Of a stretch of 64,000 nucleotides of DNA, positions 25,394 through 33,572 are shown piece by piece; positions within the stretch are counted from its first letter, which is position 1; each line of letters opens with the position of its first letter. The translations under genes were made by a program, and so were the position numbers. The notes beneath the pieces are model-generated. The model worked only from the letters and a program-made list of their open reading frames with translations. It was not told the origin of the DNA and did no database searches. Location of the stretch: positions 62,001 to 126,000 of the forward strand of contig NZ_OBDO01000004.1 in NCBI RefSeq assembly GCF_900215145.1. Direction: 5' to 3'. The stretch comes from Geodermatophilus sabuli (lineage in GTDB: Bacteria; Actinomycetota; Actinomycetes; Mycobacteriales; Geodermatophilaceae).

Positions 25394-25831
25394 ATGACCC
25401 TCCCCGCTCCCGCCCGTGACCTCGCCGTCCTCGTGACCCGTGTCGCCGTCGGCCTCGTCTTCGTCGCCCACGGCTGGCAGAAGCTGGTCACCAACGGCAT
25501 CGACGGCACCGCCGCGTTCCTCGACCAGGCCGGCGTGCCCGCCGCCTCGGCCGCGGCGTGGTCCGCCGCCCTCGTCGAGCTCGTCGGGGGCGCCGCCCTC
25601 GTCCTCGGCGTCGCCGTCCCCGTCGCCGGCCTGCTGCTGGTTCTCGACATGATCGGCGCGTTCGCGTTCGTCCACGCCGGCGCCGGCCTCTTCGTCGACC
25701 AGGGCGGTTACGAACTCGTCCTCGTGCTCGGCGCGGCCGCCCTGCTGCTGGCCGTCCTCGGCGGCGGGCGCTACAGCGTCGACCACCTGCTCGCCGGCCG
25801 CCGTCGGACCGCCCAGCCCGTGCGCGCCTGA
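25394..25831 (+). CDS. DoxX-family membrane protein
   Basis: 145 residues, four TM helices, with the DoxX signature near the start (VGLVFVAHGWQKLVTNG). Members act with thiol or redox enzymes in oxidative stress, or as quinone-related subunits. ATG 25394 after ACAGGACCCGCC; the upstream open frame overlaps the reductase and is a shadow. Same transcript as its neighbours (62-bp and 39-bp gaps). Confidence 0.88.
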   Translation: MTLPAPARDLAVLVTRVAVGLVFVAHGWQKLVTNGIDGTAAFLDQAGVPAASAAAWSAALVELVGGAALVLGVAVPVAGLLLVLDMIGAFAFVHAGAGLFVDQGGYELVLVLGAAALLLAVLGGGRYSVDHLLAGRRRTAQPVRA

Positions 25832-25870
25832 CCCGGGGACCCGTTCCGCCACGACCTCCGAGGAGTCCGC

Positions 25871-26794
25871 ATGACCACGCCAGCCCCCACCACGCCGCCC
25901 ACCGCGACCGCCGTCGCCGACGCCCGCATCCCGGCCGCGCACCCGTTCGCCGCGCACCTGCAGCGCGTCGCCGCCCTCGAGGCCGAGCGGCCGCACCTGG
26001 CCTGGACGCCGGAGGACGGGCCGCTGCCCAGCCTGTACCTGTCCCACGGTGGCGGGCCGCTGCCGTTCGCCGACCCCGAGTGGCTCGACCCGCTGCACGG
26101 CTGGGCCCGGTCGCTGCCCAAGCCGACGGCGATCCTGGTCGTCTCGGCGCACTGGGAATCCGCGCCGCTGTCGGTGAGCGCCGCCCACCCGAGCGAGCTG
26201 GTCTACGACTTCGGCGGCTTCGACCCGCTGTACCACACCTTCCGCTACGACACCCCCGACGCCGGCGAGCTGGCCGGCCAGGTGGTCGGGCTGATGCCGG
26301 ACACCGAGCAGGTGCACCAGCACGCCCGGCGCGGGCTGGACCACGGCGCCTGGGTGCCGCTGAAGATCATGTACCCGGCCGCCGACGTCCCGGTGCTGCA
26401 GGTGAGCCTGCCCACCGAGGACCCCGGGACGCTGCTGGCGCTCGGCGAGCGGCTGCGGCCGCTGCGCGAGCAGGGCGCGCTGGTCATCGGTTCGGGCCAC
26501 ATGACCCACGGCCTGCCGTTCCTCACCCGGGAGATGTGGCGGGAGAACCGGGTGCCCGGCTGGTCGGCGGACTTCGACGCCTGGGCCGCCGACGCCCTGG
26601 CGCGCGGCGACGTCGACGAGCTGGCCCGGTTCCGCACCGCCGCGCCGGGGATGCCCTACGCCCACCCGACCGTGGAGCACTTCACCCCGCTGTTCGTCGC
26701 CCTCGGCGCGGCCACCGACCCCACCGCGCCGGTGCTGACGACGCTGGACGGCTACGGCGTCGGCCTCTCCCGGCGGTCCTTCCAGGCCGCCTGA
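25871..26794 (+). CDS. Class III extradiol dioxygenase (DODA/LigB type)
   Basis: 307 residues. Metal-binding histidines are in LYLSHGGGPLPF (about 58), VVSAHWES (about 95) and IGSGHMTHGLPF (about 213), the DODA pattern using a non-haem metal. Reaction: ring opening of a catechol or oxidation of a related quinol. With DoxX and an F420-type reductase under MarR control, it may detoxify quinones or catechols. Followed by a very strong terminator. Confidence 0.9.
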   Translation: MTTPAPTTPPTATAVADARIPAAHPFAAHLQRVAALEAERPHLAWTPEDGPLPSLYLSHGGGPLPFADPEWLDPLHGWARSLPKPTAILVVSAHWESAPLSVSAAHPSELVYDFGGFDPLYHTFRYDTPDAGELAGQVVGLMPDTEQVHQHARRGLDHGAWVPLKIMYPAADVPVLQVSLPTEDPGTLLALGERLRPLREQGALVIGSGHMTHGLPFLTREMWRENRVPGWSADFDAWAADALARGDVDELARFRTAAPGMPYAHPTVEHFTPLFVALGAATDPTAPVLTTLDGYGVGLSRRSFQAA

Positions 26795-26798
26795 GACC

Positions 26799-26853
26799 GG
26801 GACCACCGGCCGGAGCGGACGGGGACGACCCGTCCGCTCCGGCCGGTGGTCCC
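26799..26853. terminator. Perfect 25-bp-stem bidirectional terminator
   Basis: Arms 26799-26823 and 26829-26853 are exact complements (begin GGGACCACCGGCCGGAGC), with loop GACGA. They fill the 60-bp gap between convergent genes ending at 26794 and 26855. Confidence 0.9.
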
Positions 26854-26854
26854 G

Positions 26855-28588
26855 CTACCGCGCGGCTGCCACCCGCGTCGTGAACGGCAGCACGAGCCGC
26901 GACGGGTGGCGGGCGTCGCGGTAGACCTTGTGGGTGACCGGCCGGCCGACGGGCAGGTGGAAGGCGTCCGGCGGCAGCAGCGAGTTGTGCTCGTCAGCCA
27001 GGGGCTCGTCGTTGGACAGCTCGGTCACCAGCCGGTGACCGGGCAGGAACGTGGCCGCGAACGGGTAGAGACGGACGACGTACTCCTCGATCGCTCCCGG
27101 CTCCACCGGCACGGCGCGGGTGTGCGGGTGGTAGGGATTGCCCTCGGTCGTCCGCTCCTCGTCCAGCTCGCGGTGCGAGGCCTTGAGGTAGCCGGTGGTG
27201 ATGAGCTGGCGCCGGCCGTTCGGCGCGACGTCCCACAGCCGCACGATGACGTTGGTGTCCGGCTGGTCGATCTCGATGAACAGGTGCGCCGCGCCGGCGC
27301 CGATCAGCTCGGTGGGTTCCTCGAACGGCGCGGTGCTCCAGCTGAGGATCTGCACCTCGTCGGTCACCGTCAGCGGCGCCTGGTACCAGCCGTCCGGCGC
27401 GGCGTGCTCCGGGCCCATCAGCTCCGGCCCGCCGGAGAGCCTGCCGCGGGGACGCAGGTACAGCGGCCGGTACTCGACGTCCCTCGGCGGCCACTGCGCG
27501 GCGGTGACGACCTCGCGGGAGCCCTCGACGAAGACGTTCACGGCGGGCTTGTCCATGATCCCGTTGTCGACGCCCTTGAGCCAGTACTCGTACCAGCGGA
27601 ACATCTCGTCGTGCTCCTCGACCCAGGGGCGCGACTGCATGGGCGGGTAGGAGCCGATGACCAGCTTCTTCGGGCCCTTCAGCGTCTCGAACAGCTCGAT
27701 GTGCCCGTCCACGGTCCAGCCGCGGCCCTGGTCGATCTGCAGGTAGACCGGGATGTCGATGTCCTGGGCCAGGTTGATCGGGTTGCGCTCCTCGTACCAG
27801 TCGCCGTCGAGCTCGTTGAGCACGATGTCGAACCAGGCCTCGTGGTGCTCGGGGTAGTGCAGCAGGTGCACGAGGTTGGGCCAGGCGGCGACGTCGGGGT
27901 CCTGCAGGCGCTCGGCGACGCGCTTGGCGACCTCCTCGGGGGAGTACGTCTCGAGCATCCGCGAGGTGATCCGGTCGGTGAAGGCCCAGCCGGAGTCACC
28001 GCCGCGGCCCTCCCGGGCGGCGCGCGGCATGAACCACATCACGCCGCCGTGATAGGTGGTCTCGTAGAAGTCGAAGTGCCCACCGCTGACGAAGATCGCC
28101 TTGAGGTGCGGCGGGCGCTCGGCCGCGGCCAGCACCTGCATGGACCCGAAGTAGGAGATGCCGATCATGCCGACGTTGCCGTCGCACCACGGCTGCTCGG
28201 CGACCCATTCGATGAGGTCGTAGGCGTCCTGGCCGAGGGACACGCCGCCGGCGTTGTAGTTGCCGACGTGCTCGCCCTCCGACGCCCCGGAGCCGCGGAG
28301 GTCGCCGATGACGTGGGCGTAGTCCTCGGCGACCACGCGGGCGATGTCGCCGGCCTCGATGCAGCCGTCCCACATGGGGCTGGGCCGGCGCTGGGGCGGC
28401 ATGGTCAGCGCCAGGGCCTGCAGCTCCTTGCCGTACGGGCTGAGTGCGACCAGCGCCGGGCGCGGCTCGTCCCCGACGCCGGAGTAGACGTCGGCGGCCA
28501 GCGTGACGCCGTCGCGCATCGGGACGCGCAGGTCCTTGCGGACGCTGATCGTCTGGGTGCCGGCCTGGACCTGCCGGATGTCAGCCAT
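26855..28588 (-). CDS. CocE/NonD-family serine hydrolase
   Basis: 577 residues: X-Pro dipeptidyl-peptidase-like alpha/beta hydrolase plus a C-terminal jelly-roll. Visible: DGVTLAADVYSG, DLRGSGASEGEH, nucleophile elbow GISYFGS and the beta-rich end (LVTELSNDEPLADEHN). Cocaine esterase and related enzymes cleave esters or amides of bulky substrates. ATG 28588 overlaps the upstream gene by 8 bp; the longer frame is an artefact. Last gene of the catabolic operon. Confidence 0.9.
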   Translation of the reverse strand: MADIRQVQAGTQTISVRKDLRVPMRDGVTLAADVYSGVGDEPRPALVALSPYGKELQALALTMPPQRRPSPMWDGCIEAGDIARVVAEDYAHVIGDLRGSGASEGEHVGNYNAGGVSLGQDAYDLIEWVAEQPWCDGNVGMIGISYFGSMQVLAAAERPPHLKAIFVSGGHFDFYETTYHGGVMWFMPRAAREGRGGDSGWAFTDRITSRMLETYSPEEVAKRVAERLQDPDVAAWPNLVHLLHYPEHHEAWFDIVLNELDGDWYEERNPINLAQDIDIPVYLQIDQGRGWTVDGHIELFETLKGPKKLVIGSYPPMQSRPWVEEHDEMFRWYEYWLKGVDNGIMDKPAVNVFVEGSREVVTAAQWPPRDVEYRPLYLRPRGRLSGGPELMGPEHAAPDGWYQAPLTVTDEVQILSWSTAPFEEPTELIGAGAAHLFIEIDQPDTNVIVRLWDVAPNGRRQLITTGYLKASHRELDEERTTEGNPYHPHTRAVPVEPGAIEEYVVRLYPFAATFLPGHRLVTELSNDEPLADEHNSLLPPDAFHLPVGRPVTHKVYRDARHPSRLVLPFTTRVAAAR

Positions 28589-29528
28589 GTGCACGCAACT
28601 CCTCGTTCTCGTACAGCTCGCGGTAGCCGTGCAGCGTCGTGAAGAAGGGCGACGGCTCGAGCGTGGGATCGCCGGTGTAGCCGAGCTCCTCGGCGACGGG
28701 GGCGAAGGGGGAGTGGGGTGAGTCGGTCTCCCGCAGCCCGTCGGCCAGGTACCGGGCGGCGGCCGCGGAGACGCGGGCCTCGATGTCCAGGCTGCCCTGC
28801 AGCGCCTGCTGTGCCTGCTCGCGGTCCAGCTCGACGCCGTAGGGGACGCCCTCGGCCGTGCGGTACGGGTGCCCGAGGTACAGGTGCCGCGGGCGGACGA
28901 CGTCGCGCAGGTGCTCCAGGCCGGCGCGGTACGCACGCGGGTCCTCGAACCCCGGGAAGCCGTTGGCCGCCCCGTGCACCTGCACGGCGTCGCCGACGAA
29001 CACGTCGTCCTGGCCGTCGACGACGTACGCGACCGACCCGGCCGTGTGGCCGGGGATCGCGTGCACCGAGACGGTGACGTCGCCGCCCAGGGACAGCGTC
29101 TCGCCGCCGCGGACGAGCACCGTCGGCTCCATCTCGCCGGAGATCGCGCCGGCGGCCATCGCCGTCTGCCTGGCCTCGGCCTCCGGGTCGTGCAGGTAGC
29201 GCGCCCGCACGTCCAGGTAGTTCTGCACGTGCGCGCGGCGGGAGCGCAGCAGCGGCGCGTCGGCCGCGGCGATCACGACCTGCGCGCGCCGGCCGGTGAG
29301 CTCCCACAGGGCGTGCGCGCCGCCGACGTGGTCGATGTGGCCGTGGGTCAGCAGGATCCAGCGGACGTCCTCGATGCGGCGGCCGAGGGCTTCCAGCGCG
29401 GGGGCCATGCCCTCGGCGGGGGAGGAGGCGACGCCGGTGTCGACGATGGCCGGCTCCGGTGCGTCGAGGAAGAAGCTGTAGAGCCCGAACCGGCCCCACG
29501 GCGAGACCAGCGGGTGGATCGCGGCCAC
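28581..29528 (-). CDS. MBL-fold metallo-hydrolase
   Basis: 315 residues with a full binuclear zinc set: LTHGHIDHVGGAHALW, IPGHTAGSVAYVVDG, FVGDAVQVHG, YLGHPY. The C-terminal helical extension resembles glyoxalase II / RNase-like lactamase-fold hydrolases acting on thioesters or lactones. Start GTG 29528 has GCGGAG upstream and lies 5 bp after the esterase stop. It overlaps the CocE start by 8 bp. Confidence 0.88.
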   Translation of the reverse strand: MAAIHPLVSPWGRFGLYSFFLDAPEPAIVDTGVASSPAEGMAPALEALGRRIEDVRWILLTHGHIDHVGGAHALWELTGRRAQVVIAAADAPLLRSRRAHVQNYLDVRARYLHDPEAEARQTAMAAGAISGEMEPTVLVRGGETLSLGGDVTVSVHAIPGHTAGSVAYVVDGQDDVFVGDAVQVHGAANGFPGFEDPRAYRAGLEHLRDVVRPRHLYLGHPYRTAEGVPYGVELDREQAQQALQGSLDIEARVSAAAARYLADGLRETDSPHSPFAPVAEELGYTGDPTLEPSPFFTTLHGYRELYENEELRAHG

Positions 29529-29533
29529 GGCGA

Positions 29534-30457
29534 TCAGCTCCGCTTCAGGAAGTCGGCGGTCTCCTGGAACACCCGGGAGAACTCCGGGATCCAGGAGAAG
29601 TTGACGACGAACCCGTGGTTGGCGCCGGCGTAGCGGCTCACCGTGGCGTCCACCCCGGCCTCCTGCAGCCGCCGGCCGTAGAGCTCGCCCTCGTCCCGCA
29701 GCGGGTCGTGCTCGGCGGTGACGACCAGGGCCGGCGGGAGGTCGGCGAGGTCGGCCCGCTTGATCGGGGAGACGAGGGGGTCGGCGGGGTCGGCTCCGCT
29801 GTCGAGGTAGAAGGCGTTGAACGGCTTCAGCCCGGCCGTCTCCAGCCCGTACCCCTCGGCGTTCTCCCGCAGGGAGGCGTAGCGGTCGACGTCGAGGTCC
29901 AGGTCCAGGGAGGGGTAGAAGAGCACCTGGTGGGTGATGCGGTCGAACCCGTCGTCGGCGGCCATCGCGGCGACGGCGGCGACGAAGGTGCCGCCGGAGC
30001 TGTCCCCGGCGACGGCGAGGGTCCGGCCGTCCCAGGCCAGCTCCTCGCCGTGCTCGGCGGCCCAGCGGACCACGCCGTAGCAGTCCTGCAGCCCGGCGGG
30101 GAACGCCGCCTCGGGCGCCCGCCGGTACCCGACGGAGACCACCCTGAGCCCGGTGGCCGTCGCCAGGGACCGCGCGATGTGGTCGTGGGTCTCCAGGCTG
30201 CCCAGGAAGAACGCGCCGCCGTGGAAGTACACGAGCAGTCCGTACGCGTCGGACTCGGCCGGCGTGTAGACCCGCACCGGGACGTCGCCGGCCGGCGTGG
30301 TCACGGTGCGGTCCTCGACCGCGTGCAGCGGCAGCCGTTCGGCGACCGGCGGCACCTGCGCCTCCTCGGCGGCGCGCATGGCGACCGGGTCGAGGGGGCC
30401 CGGCGGGGGAGCGGGCATCGAGGCCAGCGCCGCGGCCACCTGGGGGTGCAGGGTCAT
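29534..30457 (-). CDS. HSL-family alpha/beta hydrolase (esterase)
   Basis: 307 residues of the hormone-sensitive-lipase group: oxyanion motif LLVYFHGGAFFLGS, nucleophile elbow AVAGDSSGGTF, then AEHDPLRDEGE (Asp) and ANHGFVVNF (His). It acts on short acyl or aryl esters in the cytosol. Its ATG overlaps the monooxygenase stop (ATGA), so the two are coupled. Confidence 0.9.
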   Translation of the reverse strand: MTLHPQVAAALASMPAPPPGPLDPVAMRAAEEAQVPPVAERLPLHAVEDRTVTTPAGDVPVRVYTPAESDAYGLLVYFHGGAFFLGSLETHDHIARSLATATGLRVVSVGYRRAPEAAFPAGLQDCYGVVRWAAEHGEELAWDGRTLAVAGDSSGGTFVAAVAAMAADDGFDRITHQVLFYPSLDLDLDVDRYASLRENAEGYGLETAGLKPFNAFYLDSGADPADPLVSPIKRADLADLPPALVVTAEHDPLRDEGELYGRRLQEAGVDATVSRYAGANHGFVVNFSWIPEFSRVFQETADFLKRS

Positions 30458-31566
30458 CGGGTCGCCTGCGCCGCGGGCTTCTGGCCGGGGAAGACGTCCT
30501 CGAGCTCGTCATCGGTCCAGCCGTGGCGGGAGATGGCCTGCAGCTCGTCGGTGACGGGCTTGCGCTCGGCCTGGAAGGCGGCGAGCGCCGCCGGGACCGA
30601 GTCGGCCGCCAGCAGGGCGTCGACCAGGGCGCCGGCATCCATGATCGCGGAGTTCGCGCCCTGGCCCTGGTGGTGCAGCATCGCGTGGGCCGAGTCGCCC
30701 AGCAGGGTCGCCGAGTCGGTGTGCCAGGTGTCGACCGGGTCGATGTCGTAGACGGCGCGGACGTTGACCGCCGCCATGTCGAGGTCGCGGGCGATGGCGA
30801 CGATGCGCTCGTCGAAGCCCTCAACGGTCGCCAGGAGGTCCTCCCCGGTGACCGTCGGCGCCCAGGTGCCGTCCGGGTCCAGGGCGGTGATGTCGAAGGA
30901 CAGCCCGTCGCGGTGGCGCAGCGGCAGCAGGTAGACCTTCGTGCCGCGGCCGATGTACATGCGCAGGTTGTCGTCGACGACCGTCCCGTGGGCGGCGCTG
31001 GTCGGGATCACCACGCGGTAGGCGTGCTCACCGGCGAACACCGGCTCGTGGTCGCCGAACAGCTGCTGGCGGACCGTCGACTTGATGCCGTCGGCGCCGA
31101 TGACCAGGTCGGCCTCGACGGTCTCGCCGTTGGTGAACCGGAGGACGGTGCTCGCCCCGCGGTCCTCGAGGCTCTCCAGCTTGTGGCCGAGACGGATCAT
31201 GCCCTCGGGCAGCACACCGGTGAGAGCGTCGATGAAGTCGCCGCGGTGGATGAGATGGGTGTGGGTCTTCACCTCGTAGTCGTCCATTCCCGGCCACGAG
31301 TCCTTCGCGATCGGGTCGCCGGTGGCGGTGAGGATCTCGAAGTAGTCGCTCGGCGAGCTCACCGCGGCGATCGCGTCGAAGATCCCCCACCGGCGGAAGA
31401 GGTCCATGGTCGACGGGCGCAGGCCGATGCCGGCACCGACCTCGCCGATCGCGGGGGCCTGCTCGTACACGGTGACGTCGGCGCCCTGCAGGCTGAGCCC
31501 CTTGGCGACGGTGGCGCCCCCGTACCCCGCACCCACGACGGCGATCTCCAGGTTCGTGATGTCCAT
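30454..31566 (-). CDS. FAD-dependent aromatic hydroxylase-like monooxygenase
   Basis: 370 residues, group A flavin monooxygenase as in salicylate or 3-hydroxybenzoate hydroxylases. FAD motif IAVVGAGYGGATVAKGL (8-24), central DG motif VIGADGIKS, GD motif LLGDSAHAMLHHQGQG. Should hydroxylate an aromatic or enolic substrate with NAD(P)H. 12 bp after the phosphotriesterase gene; part of the operon. Confidence 0.9.
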   Translation of the reverse strand: MDITNLEIAVVGAGYGGATVAKGLSLQGADVTVYEQAPAIGEVGAGIGLRPSTMDLFRRWGIFDAIAAVSSPSDYFEILTATGDPIAKDSWPGMDDYEVKTHTHLIHRGDFIDALTGVLPEGMIRLGHKLESLEDRGASTVLRFTNGETVEADLVIGADGIKSTVRQQLFGDHEPVFAGEHAYRVVIPTSAAHGTVVDDNLRMYIGRGTKVYLLPLRHRDGLSFDITALDPDGTWAPTVTGEDLLATVEGFDERIVAIARDLDMAAVNVRAVYDIDPVDTWHTDSATLLGDSAHAMLHHQGQGANSAIMDAGALVDALLAADSVPAALAAFQAERKPVTDELQAISRHGWTDDELEDVFPGQKPAAQATR

Positions 31567-31578
31567 GGTCGTTCTCTC

Positions 31579-32547
31579 TCAGTTCGTGGTGAGGGTCAGG
31601 AAGTCGGCGGGGTTCTCGACGAAGATCCGGTGGATCATGGCGTCGTCGATGCCCTCCGCCCTCAGGTCGGGGATGAGCTGCTCGTAGATGTAGTTGACGG
31701 TGTGCCCCTCGACGCCGGGCCAGCCCAGCGGGCTGCAGTTGGCGTCGGCGGAGGCGAGCACCTGGTCGACGTGGCCTTCGCCGATCAGGCGGAGGAAGTG
31801 CTCGAGCCGCTCGCGGCGGTGGCGGCCCCAGAACGGGGGGTCCGGCAGCTCGAGGTCGTAGCCGAAGGTGTCGAAGCCGATCCGGCCGCCCCCGCCGAGG
31901 ATCGCCGTCTCGTTCACCCTGCCCTGGCTGACGCCGTCGTCGGCGTGCCCGAACAGCACGCGGTCCAGCGGCAGCCCCTCCTCGGCGAAGACCGCCAGCG
32001 CCGGCTCCACGTCCACCGCCAGGTGGGTGAAGATCGGCACCCCGGTGAGGAGCGCGGCGCGCGCCGCTGCGCGGTAGATGCGCAGGTCGAGTTCCCTCAT
32101 CCGGAAGCCGCGGCTCACGCCGACCTTGATGATCCCGGCCCTGCTCCCGGTGTCGCCGATGCCGACGGTGATCTCGTGCACGAACTGGCGCATGAGGTAG
32201 TCGACGGTGGCGTCGGCGAAGAAGCGCAGCGCGGTGTCGCCGCCGACGAAACCGGTGGCCGCGACGATGTGGACGCCGGTCTTCGCCGAGAGCGACTTGT
32301 AGTAGTCGACGTCGCGGCCGTTGCAGATCCCGGTGGCGTCGACGAACGTGCAACCGCCGTACTCCCGGCTGTACTCGGCGAACCGGCGCAGCTTCGGGAC
32401 GGTCTCCTCGTAGCGCTGCTCGGGGGTCTTCCACCACTGGGTGTCGAGCTCCGAGCCGGGCATGCCGTAGCCGATGTGCTCGTGGACGGCGACGAGGCCG
32501 AGCTCCTCGGCCGCGATCGGGCCCAGGACCGTGTTGACGCGGGACAT
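31579..32547 (-). CDS. Phosphotriesterase-family metallohydrolase (probable lactonase)
   Basis: 322 residues of the amidohydrolase PTE family with every metal ligand visible: HEH in AVHEHIGYG, bridging Lys in GIIKVGVSRG, His in PIFTHLAVD, His in VLFGHADDG and Asp in VLASADANCS. In this family most natural activities are lactone hydrolysis. ATG 32547 follows CAGGAGAGAG. Its direct upstream neighbour is a paralogue that has lost these ligands. Confidence 0.9.
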   Translation of the reverse strand: MSRVNTVLGPIAAEELGLVAVHEHIGYGMPGSELDTQWWKTPEQRYEETVPKLRRFAEYSREYGGCTFVDATGICNGRDVDYYKSLSAKTGVHIVAATGFVGGDTALRFFADATVDYLMRQFVHEITVGIGDTGSRAGIIKVGVSRGFRMRELDLRIYRAAARAALLTGVPIFTHLAVDVEPALAVFAEEGLPLDRVLFGHADDGVSQGRVNETAILGGGGRIGFDTFGYDLELPDPPFWGRHRRERLEHFLRLIGEGHVDQVLASADANCSPLGWPGVEGHTVNYIYEQLIPDLRAEGIDDAMIHRIFVENPADFLTLTTN

Positions 32548-32573
32548 GTTCTGCCTCTCTCCTGGTATCCGGC

Positions 32574-33554
32574 TCAGCGGACCGCGAGGAGGTCGCGCGG
32601 GTTGGCGACCAGGATCTGCTGGACGTCCTCGTCGGCGACGCCGTGCGAGGTGAGCAGCGGCGCGAACGCGGTGAGCACGTGCGCGTAGGGCAGCTCGTAG
32701 TCGGGGTGGCCCTTCGCCACGCCGATCGCGTTGCCCGACAGCAGCACGCGGTGGGCGTGGCCGGCGGCGACGAGTTGGGCGACCAGGTCGGCGCGCTCGG
32801 CGTCCCGGATGTGGTGGTCGGAGTCGTTCCGGCCGACGTGGTCGATGGCGACGTAGGCGCCGCGCTCGGCCACGGCGGCGGGCCAGCCGGCCGCGACGGC
32901 CTCGGTCCGGTCGAGGTTCCCGACGACGACGCGGTCGGCGGGCAGCCCCTCGTCCAGGAGGAGCTGCAGCTCGGCCAGCGGATCGGCCCCGTAGCGGATC
33001 GACACCGGGACGCCGGTGGCCACTGCCGCGCGGGCCGCGCCCCGGAACAGGCTCTCGTCGGTGGGTGTCGGGCCGCCGCGCGTGGCGCAGGTGGCCACCA
33101 GGCCGGCGGCTCGGCGCCGCTCCACGCGGGGGACCACCATGCCCTCGGTGACCTCCCGGCCGAAGAGGTCGGCGAACTTCTCGGCCGGCCACGGCGTGGG
33201 CGGGTCGGTCTGGGGGGTGAGGAAGTAGCCGCCGAGGTCCTCCTCGGGGCCCAGGCCGGTCGAGGCGACGACGTGCACGCCGGTCGAGCGCGACAGGGCC
33301 TCGTACAGCTTCACGTCGCGGCCGTGGAACATGCCGGTGCTGTCGACGACGGTCCGGCCACCGGCGGCGCGGAAGGCGGCCAGCTTCCCGGCCAGGACCT
33401 CGAAGATCTCGGCCCGGTCCATGGAGATGTCGTACGCGTGCTCGGCCCCCGGGACCACGGAGAGCAGGGCCTCGTGGATCGCGACGACGCCCAGGTCGTC
33501 GGCGGGGACGGGGCCGAGGACGGTGTTGACCGTCCGGCTCGTGGCAGTGGTCAT
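32574..33554 (-). CDS. Phosphotriesterase-like protein lacking metal ligands (probable pseudoenzyme)
   Basis: 326 residues, alignable along its length with the 31579 protein: VNTVLGPVPADDLGVVAIHE against VNTVLGPIAAEELGLVAVHE. The ligands are replaced: HEH becomes HEA, the Lys position reads GLVATCATRGG, THLAVD becomes IRYGAD, FGHADD becomes VGNLDR, and SADANC becomes SGNAIG. Only the first His remains. The frame is intact and the operon spacing is 19-26 bp, so it is not an ordinary pseudogene. It may be a partner subunit of the active paralogue or have a different activity. Confidence 0.85.
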   Translation of the reverse strand: MTTATSRTVNTVLGPVPADDLGVVAIHEALLSVVPGAEHAYDISMDRAEIFEVLAGKLAAFRAAGGRTVVDSTGMFHGRDVKLYEALSRSTGVHVVASTGLGPEEDLGGYFLTPQTDPPTPWPAEKFADLFGREVTEGMVVPRVERRRAAGLVATCATRGGPTPTDESLFRGAARAAVATGVPVSIRYGADPLAELQLLLDEGLPADRVVVGNLDRTEAVAAGWPAAVAERGAYVAIDHVGRNDSDHHIRDAERADLVAQLVAAGHAHRVLLSGNAIGVAKGHPDYELPYAHVLTAFAPLLTSHGVADEDVQQILVANPRDLLAVR

Positions 33555-33572
33555 GGCTGTGGTCGTCCTCTC

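Noticed and set aside
26855-28936. 693-codon version of the CocE gene
   Set aside because: The extra N-terminus is the shadow of the MBL-fold gene; the ATG at 28588 fits family length.
31579-32547. Dedicated organophosphate-degrading enzyme
   Set aside because: Metal ligands alone do not separate phosphotriesterase from lactonase activity; lactonase is the commoner native role.
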